Origin: Fibrobacterales bacterium
GTDB lineage: Bacteria; Fibrobacterota; Fibrobacteria; Fibrobacterales; Fibrobacteraceae
Direction of reading: 5' to 3'
NCBI GenBank assembly: GCA_025997455.1
Contig: BNUP01000026.1
Location: 1 to 21,995, forward strand
DNA length: 21,995 nucleotides
This document shows positions 7,665 through 14,668 of this stretch, piece by piece (within the stretch, counting starts at the first letter, position 1; each line of letters begins with the position of its first letter). Position numbers and translations under genes: made by a program. The notes beneath the pieces were generated by a model. That model made no database searches. It saw only the letters and a program-made list of their open reading frames with translations, and was not told the DNA's origin.

Positions 7665-7864
7665 AGCGAGGGGGGTGTGTTAGAAATGTTCCCCCCGTTA
7701 GCCTTGCAGGCGTCTTGAACGGGGGGAGGCAAGTGGCTCGCTGATAAAGTGAGCCACAGCGAGGGGGGTGTGTTAGAAATGTTCCCCCCGTTAGCCTTGC
7801 AGGCGTCTTGAACGGGGGGAGGCAAGTGGCTCGCTGATAAAGTGAGCCACAGCGAGGGGGGTGT
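7665..7864. repeat. 93-bp perfect tandem repeat, two full copies plus 14 bp
   Basis: Units 7665-7757 and 7758-7850 are identical, and a third copy starts at 7851 and stops after 14 bp. Each unit carries two inverted repeats: CCCCCCGTT with AACGGGGGG across 18 nt, and GTGGCTC with GAGCCAC across 10-11 nt. The period is 31 codons, which explains the repetitive minus-strand frame. The same GTTCCCCCCGTTAGCC string occurs once inside the DUF2723 gene (16121-16136). Confidence 0.95.
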
Positions 7865-7945
7865 TTTTTCAGGGGGCGTTGCGGGGGATATGCCCCCGCC
7901 CTCATAAACTTCTAAAAAAAATGTCTGTTTTTCATAAAAAAAATA

Positions 7946-7953
7946 TATATTTA
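7946..7953 (+). promoter_or_regulatory. TAnnTTTA box 14 nt before greA
   Basis: TATATTTA begins 14 nt before the greA ATG at 7960 in an AT-rich leader, with no Shine-Dalgarno sequence in between. Confidence 0.5.
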
Positions 7954-7959
7954 CATAGT

Positions 7960-8427
7960 ATGGATACAATACCGGTTACAAAAGATACTTATGCCATTTT
8001 GGTGCAGGAACTTGATGCTTTGAAAAAGGTTGACAGACCCCGTATTTTGCAGGATATTGCGGAAGCGCGGGCACAGGGCGATTTGAGTGAGAATTTTGAA
8101 TATCACGCGGCGAAGTATCAGCAGGGTAAAATAGAGGCGAGAATTCAGTTTTTGGAAGACAGAGTTGCTCGGTCGCAAGTTGTGGAATACGATACGGCAA
8201 ATGCGGACAGAGTGCTTTTCGGTGCGACGGTTCGCGTTAAAGACACTAAATTGAATAAAGAATACGAATATACGCTCGTTTCGCCGGAGGGTTCAGACCC
8301 TATGAACGGTAAAATCAGTTCGGTTAGCCCCATTGGGAAAGCCTTAATCGGCAAGCAAAGGGGCGATAAAGTGGAAGTTCAAACGCCAAAAAGCGTTATT
8401 TCATTGGAAATTTTGGGATATAAATAG
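7960..8427 (+). CDS. greA: Transcription elongation factor GreA
   Basis: GreA enters the RNA polymerase secondary channel and stimulates cleavage of backtracked transcripts. From the ATG at 7960 the protein has 155 residues, close to the usual 158. The N-terminal coiled coil (about 10-75) carries the tip GDLSENFEYHAAK with the acidic pair D41 and E44. The C-terminal FKBP-like domain includes VLFGATVRV and SPIGKALIGKQRGDKVEV. The frame is open upstream to 7861, but that part is repeat sequence and lacks family similarity. The TATATTTA box 14 nt before the ATG supports the chosen start. Upstream neighbours are repeats and a gene remnant, so greA is probably monocistronic. Confidence 0.96.
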   Translation: MDTIPVTKDTYAILVQELDALKKVDRPRILQDIAEARAQGDLSENFEYHAAKYQQGKIEARIQFLEDRVARSQVVEYDTANADRVLFGATVRVKDTKLNKEYEYTLVSPEGSDPMNGKISSVSPIGKALIGKQRGDKVEVQTPKSVISLEILGYK

Positions 8428-8500
8428 GGGAAGATTAAACGGCGGCAGGCAGGGAATTGATTTTTTACGGATTATCTTGTCACAAACGCAATTTTTTTTA

Positions 8501-8508
8501 TATATTTA
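8501..8508 (+). promoter_or_regulatory. Promoter-like TATATTTA box upstream of the PEGA gene
   Basis: TATATTTA (8501-8508) lies about 20 bp after TTGTCA (8478-8483) and 100 bp before the PEGA start at 8608. This would give a leader of roughly 90 nt that could encode a 14-residue peptide from the ATG at 8526. The pairing is suggestive only. Confidence 0.4.
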
Positions 8509-8607
8509 CCAATTATACTCGGACAATGCGGGGAAAATGGAGATGGGAGAAGAGAGATGGGATTGGATAATATTGGGAGATTAGGAGATTTAGAGAGAAG
8601 GAGATTT

Positions 8608-10614
8608 ATGAAAGCGAGTTTTAAGACATTTTCGATGCTGTTTTTCGTGTTGTTTGCGGTGTCCGCTTGGGCAGGCAAATACATAATCGATTCTTTTGAC
8701 GACAGCACAGACCCCGGCGAACCCGATAATTACATATCAGGCGAGTTCAATAACGAATTGAAACCAGTTAAACCCGACCAAGTTAAGGCGCAGAGCGGAT
8801 TGTTCTATGTGCGTCAAAAGTTTGAGGATCCGTTTAATGCCGAAGAACCTCTCTATCAAATGTTTCAGGGGCGACCCACCGAAAAGGTTGCCGATTTAGG
8901 AAAAATCAGCATTTTGGGTGTGCCGACTAAAACTCTCGTGCGCTTAAAATTTTTCTACAATAGGAATACCGACGGAACGGATGATTTGGAGACCATTTAT
9001 TTTGACGGAAAAGATGTGTTTGTTGAGGGCGGAGACCCGATTTATGCCGAGTTGAGCGGGCGAATTGAGGAGTTGATTCCCGAAATTAAAAAAGAGTATA
9101 AAATTTCCATAGTGTCACAGCCGACAGGTGCAAATATTAATATAGGCGGTGTGGATAAGGGAGTTGCTCCGCTCGATTTTACCGTTCCCGCTCCGAATGT
9201 GATAGGCACTGTGCTTTCCCTTGAAGGTCATTATACGGTGATTAAGCCCATAAAACCGCAAGACGGCAGAACAACGCAGGAAGTTGTGAATATGGTTGCC
9301 CGCCAACCTTTGGATAATCCGGGTGTAACTTTTAGAACTGCTTTGGAAACGGCAAAAGCGAATAAAGATGCGGCGGCAATCAATAAAATTGCAGTTGATG
9401 CAAAAAAGAAACTCGGAACTTTTAATGACGATTTCAAGAAAAATGTAGATGCAATTATGGCGAAATTCCCCGTTAATCCTCCTAAGGTATCGGGCGAATC
9501 GGATACGGATTTCTCAAAACGCCAAACGCTTTGGGCAAATGAGCAGACCAAAGAGAGAAACTTGCTCGCTATGAACGGTAAGAGTTATTTTGATGACTTG
9601 AAGGCTTTGGTCGATGAGGCGGAGAATGCGGCGGCTGAACTCGATTTTGTTTTGCGCTATGAGTATGTGCCGAATGTGGCTCTCACTTTCCCAAATATGG
9701 GAGTTAAGGACTTTTTGCTGAATGCGGAGTATTCCAATTCCAGAATAGATTTTTCATATAGCAAGGCGAGAATAGGATACGATGGCATTTCACGGGCACA
9801 GTTTTCAAGCGACCAGAGCAGAGTTCACGGTGTTCTAAAAATTTGGGATACTCCTAACGACAACGGGAAATATGCATCTATTTACGATATAGCGTTCTTT
9901 TATGATGAGACTCCTTTGAAGATTCTCCAAAAAGGTTCATTTAGCATTTCCGAGGCGACTGCACAATCTAAGAACACGGAAAAAGATTTGAATGCGAGAA
10001 TTGCAAAGTATAAGGGAAAAGCGGCTTGGGATAGTCGCGATACCGATGCAACTTTGGCGGCTTTGCGTGCAGGTGAGGTTAAAGATGCTCCGAAAGTTGT
10101 AGCCGCCGCACCTGACGAGGAAGAGGCGGAATACAGCGAGGAAGATGACGAAGAGGAATTTGAGGAGGAGTCGGAAGAGCAGGAGAGAGCCGATTACTCG
10201 AAATACGGAGCAGTAGGAAATGCGACCGACATTTTTGGAAACACCGATGAATACCTGTTCTGGACGGGCGTTGCTTTTGCGGCGGTTGCGGTTGGCAGCG
10301 GGGTTATGGGTGTTTTGCAGATGATGAAAAAGAACGAGGCAAACGATGCGGTTAAATCGGTTGATAGTAAAATAGAAGAGGTTAAGAACGGAATTGCGGC
10401 TGCTTGTATGGCAAATGCAAACTCTGATGACTGTGAAAGTGCTGCTCTGATTTATGCGAACAGAGGCGATTATGAGGATGCCCCTCTTTATCACCTTTAC
10501 CGTTTCAAATCATCTAACGAGAAAACCAGAGACAGTTACAAGATGCCTATGATCGCTTGGTATTCGGGTGCGGGCTTGTCTTTGGTGGCGAGTATAACTT
10601 TATTTGCTTGGTAA
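8608..10614 (+). CDS. Secreted/envelope PEGA-domain protein with acidic stretch and two C-terminal membrane segments
   Basis: I do not recognise a named family for the whole protein. From the ATG at 8608 (AAGGAG about 7 nt upstream) it has 668 residues. It starts with a signal peptide, MKASFKTFSMLFFVLFAVSAWA, that should be cleaved after A22. A PEGA-like domain occupies about 165-233 (ISIVSQPTGANINIGGVDKG, then APLDFTVPA). A lysine/alanine-rich helical region follows, then a strongly acidic segment with runs such as EEEAEYSEEDDEEEFEEE. Two likely membrane segments sit near the C-terminus (about 549-573 and 648-668). PEGA domains are usually surface or envelope modules, so an envelope-anchored role is inferred. 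A longer start at 8557 would add 17 charged residues before the signal peptide and is unlikely. Confidence 0.8.
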   Translation: MKASFKTFSMLFFVLFAVSAWAGKYIIDSFDDSTDPGEPDNYISGEFNNELKPVKPDQVKAQSGLFYVRQKFEDPFNAEEPLYQMFQGRPTEKVADLGKISILGVPTKTLVRLKFFYNRNTDGTDDLETIYFDGKDVFVEGGDPIYAELSGRIEELIPEIKKEYKISIVSQPTGANINIGGVDKGVAPLDFTVPAPNVIGTVLSLEGHYTVIKPIKPQDGRTTQEVVNMVARQPLDNPGVTFRTALETAKANKDAAAINKIAVDAKKKLGTFNDDFKKNVDAIMAKFPVNPPKVSGESDTDFSKRQTLWANEQTKERNLLAMNGKSYFDDLKALVDEAENAAAELDFVLRYEYVPNVALTFPNMGVKDFLLNAEYSNSRIDFSYSKARIGYDGISRAQFSSDQSRVHGVLKIWDTPNDNGKYASIYDIAFFYDETPLKILQKGSFSISEATAQSKNTEKDLNARIAKYKGKAAWDSRDTDATLAALRAGEVKDAPKVVAAAPDEEEAEYSEEDDEEEFEEESEEQERADYSKYGAVGNATDIFGNTDEYLFWTGVAFAAVAVGSGVMGVLQMMKKNEANDAVKSVDSKIEEVKNGIAAACMANANSDDCESAALIYANRGDYEDAPLYHLYRFKSSNEKTRDSYKMPMIAWYSGAGLSLVASITLFAW

Positions 10615-10629
10615 AGTGTTGTTATTGCG

Positions 10630-10802
10630 AGCAGTCCGTTGTCATTCCCGAACTCCCCTCCGTTGTCATTCCCGCGAAGGCGGGAATTTAGTGTGTCATA
10701 CTCGTGCCCCGACACGGGTATCCAAAAAATGCACTTATTCTTCACGCTTTGGGTTCTCTGGTCGAGCCAGAGAATGACATATAGCAGGGCACGAGTATGA
10801 CA
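10630..10802. repeat. REP-like palindromic repeat patch
   Basis: The gap between the PEGA gene and folB holds GTTGTCATTCCCG twice (10639 and 10663 regions). ATTCCCGC-GAAG-GCGGGAAT (10668-10687) is a perfect 8-bp hairpin of the same ATTCCC-N8-GGGAAT layout as neisserial dRS3. A 16-bp perfect inverted repeat joins TGTCATACTCGTGCCC (10694-10709) to its complement (10787-10802). Inside it TTCTCTGG (10754-10761) pairs with CCAGAGAA (10767-10774). No transposase is present. The outer motif also occurs at 7332-7345. Confidence 0.85.
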
Positions 10803-10839
10803 AATCGTATTGAGAATGATAGTTAATCCGAATTTTTAA

Positions 10840-11184
10840 ATGAATAACACAATTTTTTTAGATACATTTATTGCAAGAACTGTTATCGGAATTTATCCTG
10901 AGGAGCGTTCTAATAGGCAGGCGGTAGAAATTACCGTTTCTTTTGACTATGATTTTGGCGATGCGACTCACAATGATGATATAACTTTTGCTGTTGATTA
11001 TGCGGTGTTGAAAGAGGAATTGCAGGCGTTTGTTGAGGGTTCGCATTTTAATCTTTTGGAAACCCTCACCTGCGAAATCGCAAAAAAAATATTGTTGTTT
11101 TCTAATAGGGTTTTAAGTGCAAGCGTGAAGTGCAAAAAAGTTGCGGTTGGAGTGAGTGCATTTGTATGTCTTTCAAAGTTATAG
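10840..11184 (+). CDS. folB: Dihydroneopterin aldolase
   Basis: FolB converts 7,8-dihydroneopterin to 6-hydroxymethyl-dihydropterin and glycolaldehyde in cytosolic folate synthesis. The 114-residue length is typical (about 115-125). Family features appear in order: IFLDTFIARTVIGIYPEER at the start, NRQAVEITVSF, DDITFAVDYAVLKEEL, FNLLETLTCEIAKKIL, and a C-terminal strand VKCKKVAVGVSAF containing the conserved lysine region. The 3' end overlaps the dprA start by 19 nt, so the two genes are probably co-transcribed. The upstream gap is a REP-like patch and no clear promoter box was found. The C-terminal strand is more divergent than usual, but the call is sound. Confidence 0.87.
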   Translation: MNNTIFLDTFIARTVIGIYPEERSNRQAVEITVSFDYDFGDATHNDDITFAVDYAVLKEELQAFVEGSHFNLLETLTCEIAKKILLFSNRVLSASVKCKKVAVGVSAFVCLSKL

Positions 11185-12020
11185 AAATAGGAGAAGACGG
11201 TTACCCGCCTCTTCTCTCTCAATCAAAATTTGCACCGCAAAAAATTTATGTAGCCGGTGAATATAACTTTGCAGATAAATTTTGTTTGGCTATGGTCGGA
11301 ACAAGAACGCCGAGTAATTTGGCGGTTGCTTCCGTGGATGCAATGGTGAGTTCTATTTCGCAGAAGAATGTTCTGATAGTTTCTGGGTTAGCACAGGGAA
11401 TTGATTCTTTGTGCCACGAGGCGGCTTTAAAATATAAGTTGAAAACCGCCGCGATAATAGGGCAGGGCTTGAATGTTCCGTTGAGCGGCAGTCAAAGGAT
11501 TTTAGCGGAAAAAATTTTAGCGAACGGCGGGAGTATAATTTCGATTTTTCCGCTTGATACGCACCCTGAGAAATGGACTTTTATAAAAAGAAACCGGATA
11601 ATTTCGGGAATGTCTAATGCTGTGATTTTAGTGGAAAGCCGAGTAAAAGGCGGTGCAATGCACACTGCGAACTTTTGCCTCAATGACGGCAAAAAACTTT
11701 ACGCCTTGCCTTCTAACCCTCTGTATGAGGCATCACAAGGCGGAAACAAACTTATATATGAAGGCAAAGCAACGCCGATTTGGAATTTTAAGGAATTGCC
11801 GAACATTTTGGGATTTAATGAGCAGTTGTCGCTGTTTTCTGACTGTGCAACCGAAGGATTAAGTGGGGATTTAGATTGGATTGAGCGAGGTTCAATTCAC
11901 ACAATAGAGGAAATCTGCGAGCAAAGCGGCAAAACATATAGCGAAATTTTGTCTATACTGACCGAAATGGAAATGCAGGGGCAATGCTCCGTGCAAGACG
12001 GGCAGAGGGTTATTTTCTAA
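11166..12020 (+). CDS. dprA: DNA-processing protein DprA/Smf
   Basis: DprA binds incoming single-stranded DNA and loads RecA during natural transformation; it is also widespread in bacteria not known to be competent. From the ATG at 11166 the protein has 284 residues. The Rossmann-like core shows IYVAGEYNF, AMVGTRTPS, VSGLAQGIDSLCHEAAL, the FIKRNRIISGMS motif, GGAMHTANFCL and LYALPSNP. A C-terminal winged-helix-like region (about 235-284, IEEICEQSGKTYSEILSILTEMEMQG) is the usual DprA tail. Some conserved positions differ from the textbook family (for example SGSQRIL where YP..N is common). The start lies inside folB; the longer start at 11130 would overlap folB by 55 nt. Confidence 0.9.
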   Translation: MSFKVIEIGEDGYPPLLSQSKFAPQKIYVAGEYNFADKFCLAMVGTRTPSNLAVASVDAMVSSISQKNVLIVSGLAQGIDSLCHEAALKYKLKTAAIIGQGLNVPLSGSQRILAEKILANGGSIISIFPLDTHPEKWTFIKRNRIISGMSNAVILVESRVKGGAMHTANFCLNDGKKLYALPSNPLYEASQGGNKLIYEGKATPIWNFKELPNILGFNEQLSLFSDCATEGLSGDLDWIERGSIHTIEEICEQSGKTYSEILSILTEMEMQGQCSVQDGQRVIF

Positions 12021-12099
12021 ATTTATAGTTTAGTAGGCTATGAAGAACTCGTTAAGAGATCGTCAGATCCTACTAAGCAACTTTATTACGGAGGTTAAA

Positions 12100-12438
12100 A
12101 TGCAAAGTGCAAAAAAAGAAGGAAGAGCAACAGATGCGATAAATATTATTAAAGATAAGAACTTTCAAACAAGTTCAATTTTGAATATTTTCATAGGAAT
12201 TTTTGCATTGTCTATTATAGTCGGCACGCTTAAATTATTTCATTCAATGAACGAAATTGCAGATGAAAATCGAGAGGTGGTTAAACTGAAAAGCGAACTC
12301 TCGTTTATTGAAAACGAAATTAGGGCAAAAACGGAATTGAAGGACAAACTTATACTCGACTCATCTGTGGTAGAAACTGCCGCACGAAGACTCGGTATGA
12401 GCCGCAAAGGCGAGAGCGGATTTTATTTTATAGACTAA
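12100..12438 (+). CDS. FtsL/DivIC-like single-pass cell-division protein
   Basis: The 112-residue protein has a short cytoplasmic N-terminus, one membrane segment (about 27-49, ILNIFIGIFALSIIVGTLKL) and a coiled coil (NREVVKLKSELSFIENEI). It ends with ETAARRLGMSRKGE, which resembles the terminal motif of FtsL/FtsB/DivIC proteins (E-AR-LGM--PGE). These bitopic proteins form the FtsQLB-type complex that activates septal wall synthesis. I chose the ATG at 12100 because GGAGG lies 5 nt upstream. An in-frame ATG at 12040 would add 20 residues and lies 14 nt after a TAGTTTAG box, so it remains possible. There is no wall-synthesis cluster next door, only dprA, so the role rests on topology and the terminal motif. 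Confidence 0.65.
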   Translation: MQSAKKEGRATDAINIIKDKNFQTSSILNIFIGIFALSIIVGTLKLFHSMNEIADENREVVKLKSELSFIENEIRAKTELKDKLILDSSVVETAARRLGMSRKGESGFYFID

Positions 12439-12451
12439 TTTTAGAAGTTAC

Positions 12452-13267
12452 CTAACCCCTAAGCACTGCAATCATATCAAAAACGCCAACTCTGCCTTGT
12501 GTGATTTTTTCGCTTAAAAACTGCACAGCATCGGCGGTGCCTTCGGCGTAAATTCTGCGACCGCAAACATTGTGGCGAAACTCAAAATGCACGGAATTAT
12601 CGGAACTGTCGAGTGAATAAGTGTGAAATGCGTGCCCGCCCAAATGTTCTTCGGGAACAGCCATTCTTCCAACTTGATTGTTCTCATCGCGCACCATTTC
12701 AATGTCTTTGCCCTCATTAAATTTTGCTCCCATACCGAGCAAACTCTTAACTACCGCTTTCGCTGTGCCGCTGGTGTCGGCTTTTGTTTTTTGATGACTT
12801 TCAACAACGCTCAAAGAATAACCGTTAAACGCACTTGGGAAATTCGCCGCCGTCCATTCGAGCATCGCCTGAAACGCAACTATTTGCTTTGCCATATTCG
12901 GAGCGATAATGCAGGGATGATTTACCGATTTCACAAGGGACATTAAAGCCTCACGGTCGCCGCCGGTTGTTCCCATTACAAACGGAATTTTATGTTTAAC
13001 ATAGAACTCCGCATTGCAATTTACCGCACTCGGATGCGTGTAATCAACAGATATTAAGTTAGGATAATTTTTAAGTATTTGGGCGATTTTGTCTTCTCGC
13101 TCGGAAGGTTTTAACAATTCAAAATCGGCATTCCCGACCTTTTCGCTTTTAGCGGAAACATCTTCACCCGTAAGCGAAAACGGCACAAGTTCAAAGCCCC
13201 GCTCTGCACAAACTTCCGCAACAATATGCGCCATTTTCCCCGGTAATCCATTTACAAGAACATTCAT
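12452..13267 (-). CDS. dapB: 4-hydroxy-tetrahydrodipicolinate reductase, plant-like type
   Basis: DapB makes tetrahydrodipicolinate with NAD(P)H in lysine and diaminopimelate synthesis. From the ATG at 13267 the protein has 271 residues. The N-terminus MNVLVNGLPGKMAHIV is the nucleotide-binding G-x-x-G-x-M start. SVDYTHPSAV and PFVMGTTGGDRE follow, and the active-site stretch reads ESHQKTKADTSGTAKAV, where the second histidine of the common bacterial E-HH-x-x-K-x-D-x-x-SGTA motif is a glutamine. VPEEHLGGHAFH and FRHNVCGRRIYAEGT are features I associate with plant chloroplast enzymes rather than the E. coli type. The start overlaps the stop of the M16 peptidase gene as ATGA, implying translational coupling; the alternative ATG at 13279 would add four residues. 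Confidence 0.92.
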   Translation of the reverse strand: MNVLVNGLPGKMAHIVAEVCAERGFELVPFSLTGEDVSAKSEKVGNADFELLKPSEREDKIAQILKNYPNLISVDYTHPSAVNCNAEFYVKHKIPFVMGTTGGDREALMSLVKSVNHPCIIAPNMAKQIVAFQAMLEWTAANFPSAFNGYSLSVVESHQKTKADTSGTAKAVVKSLLGMGAKFNEGKDIEMVRDENNQVGRMAVPEEHLGGHAFHTYSLDSSDNSVHFEFRHNVCGRRIYAEGTADAVQFLSEKITQGRVGVFDMIAVLRG

Positions 13268-14544
13268 TTTACAAGCCATCCTACAACGGAATTTTCGTGT
13301 GTGAAAAAATTTTCTGCGGCATTTTGCACTGCAATTTTACTCACGCCTTCGAGTTCCTTTGCCCAAGTTAAATACATATTATATGAACCGAAAACCTCAT
13401 ACCACGCCAAATTGGTTGCAGTTCCCGCCATATCGGTTAAAGAGCGAATTTGTGCGGCGTAGGCGTTGTTCAGCACCTTTTGAAATTCGTGTTCGTTTAT
13501 CGCATTTTTTTTCAAATTTTCCAATTCTTCCCAAACGATTTTCTCGGCACGGTCGGCATCTGCACTTGATTTAAGCGACACGGACACGCTAAAAGTTGAT
13601 ATATATTTATTCGGGCTGTTGCTCGCATAAACGCTTGTCGCTAACTTTTCCTCTTCAACCAATCGTTTGTAAAGTCTGCCGCTTCGTCCGTTCAAAACGC
13701 CTTCCGCAATATCGAGTGCGTAAATAGCGGAGTCGCCCACGGCTGGAGTTTTGAAGGTTATATCTACGCTCGGAGTTGCATCTTCTCTGCGGACTATAAG
13801 CCGCTTTTCGCCCGCCTGTTTAGGTTCTTTTAAGTGAATTTCGGGGAAGGAATCTCCAGAAGGAATGCTGTCAAAATATGCGTGAATTTTAGGCAAAAGA
13901 GAGTCGGCAGAAAAATCGCCCGCAAAAACTAAAATTGCATTTCGCGGTTTGTAATACTTTTTGTAATGCTCCTCTGCCTGTTCCTGCGTTAAATTTTCAA
14001 TGTCGCTGTCCCAACCTATAGTTGGAATTCGGTAAGGAAAATTCTCATAAATCATTGTTCGCAGTGTCTCGCGATAGCGACCTTTCGGGGGATCATCGTA
14101 GCGCATTCTCCGTTCTTCCCGCACAACTGCGCGTTCCGAAAGAAACTCACGAATAACCGCATTTTGCATTCTGTCCGATTCGAGCCATAAAAAAAGTTCC
14201 ACTTTATTTTTCGGTAAATTCACAAAATAGGCGGTCATTAAGTCTGTGGTAAAGGCGTTTAAATCCGTTCCTCCCGCTGCCTGATAAGCATTCCAGAGTT
14301 CGTCCGGCGCTAATTTTTCGGTTCCCTTAAAAAGTTCGTGTTCCAACAAATGTGCAAGTCCCGATTTCCCCGGCACCTCGTGCACCGAACCAGTAACATA
14401 AAAGAGCCTGCACGCAACAGTCGGCGATTGCTTATTCTCATACAACAGCACTTTTAAGCCGTTTTCCAAGACGACTTTTTGAACTTTTAATTCCTGTGAA
14501 AAAGCGAGCGAAATTGCAATGCAGAGTATAAAAAGAAATGGCAT
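13264..14544 (-). CDS. M16 (pitrilysin-family) zinc peptidase, probably exported
   Basis: M16 peptidases are clam-shell metalloproteases that degrade peptides or process precursors. The 426-residue protein starts MPFLFILCIAISLAFSQ, a likely signal peptide, so it probably acts in the periplasm. The inverted zinc motif is intact: H65-L-L-E68-H69 in GLAHLLEHELFKGTE, with the third ligand in VVREERR (E143/E144). The N-terminal catalytic half covers about 18-230 and the second half (about 230-426) has the M16C-type fold pattern (VEEEKLATSVYA, NNAYAAQIRSL). The ATG at 14544 follows a TACCTTCC box whose first T lies 12 nt upstream. The gene is coupled to dapB by a 4-nt ATGA overlap, although the functions seem unrelated. 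Confidence 0.92.
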   Translation of the reverse strand: MPFLFILCIAISLAFSQELKVQKVVLENGLKVLLYENKQSPTVACRLFYVTGSVHEVPGKSGLAHLLEHELFKGTEKLAPDELWNAYQAAGGTDLNAFTTDLMTAYFVNLPKNKVELFLWLESDRMQNAVIREFLSERAVVREERRMRYDDPPKGRYRETLRTMIYENFPYRIPTIGWDSDIENLTQEQAEEHYKKYYKPRNAILVFAGDFSADSLLPKIHAYFDSIPSGDSFPEIHLKEPKQAGEKRLIVRREDATPSVDITFKTPAVGDSAIYALDIAEGVLNGRSGRLYKRLVEEEKLATSVYASNSPNKYISTFSVSVSLKSSADADRAEKIVWEELENLKKNAINEHEFQKVLNNAYAAQIRSLTDMAGTATNLAWYEVFGSYNMYLTWAKELEGVSKIAVQNAAENFFTHENSVVGWLVK

Positions 14545-14548
14545 TGGG

Positions 14549-14664
14549 GGAAGGTAGAAAAAGTGTAAAGTGAAAAGTGAAAAGCGTAAAGTTATTATTC
14601 TTTACTCTCTACTCTTTCCACTCCCTTCTCCCAGCCTGCACTGCCGAGTAATTTTCTACTTTCC
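14549..14664. promoter_or_regulatory. Divergent promoter region with mirrored TAnnTT boxes around heptad arrays
   Basis: Both ends carry a box pointing outward: TACCTTCC on the minus strand (14549-14556) before the M16 peptidase gene and TACTTTCC on the plus strand (14657-14664) before the lipoprotein gene. Each box starts 12 nt before its ATG. Between them are 7-bp units of the GTGTAAA/GTGAAAA type (about 14559-14590), CT-rich units (about 14600-14635) and a reversed 14-bp core TGCACTGCCGAGTA (14637-14650). Confidence 0.6.
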
Positions 14665-14668
14665 CCAA

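Larger units (their letters stand above)
7654..7959. other. Gap before greA filled by a 93-bp tandem repeat
   Basis: This 306-bp stretch holds the 93-bp repeats (7665-7864), a GC-rich patch of similar style (7865-7905, with CCCCC/GGGGG inverted repeats) and an AT-rich leader carrying the greA box TATATTTA (7946-7953). The long minus-strand frames here are repeat read-through. Confidence 0.8.

Noticed and set aside
7665..7864. CRISPR array
   Set aside because: The repeats are contiguous 93-bp units without variable spacers and no cas gene is present.
7583..7969. Minus-strand frame with a repeated 31-residue unit, like a repeat protein
   Set aside because: The 93-bp DNA period is a multiple of 3, so any frame repeats; the DNA is identical, palindromic and intergenic in style, and the frame overlaps the greA start.
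9937..10494. 185-codon minus-strand frame inside the PEGA gene
   Set aside because: It is antisense to a signal-peptide-bearing 668-residue gene with a good ribosome binding site; no recognisable motif.
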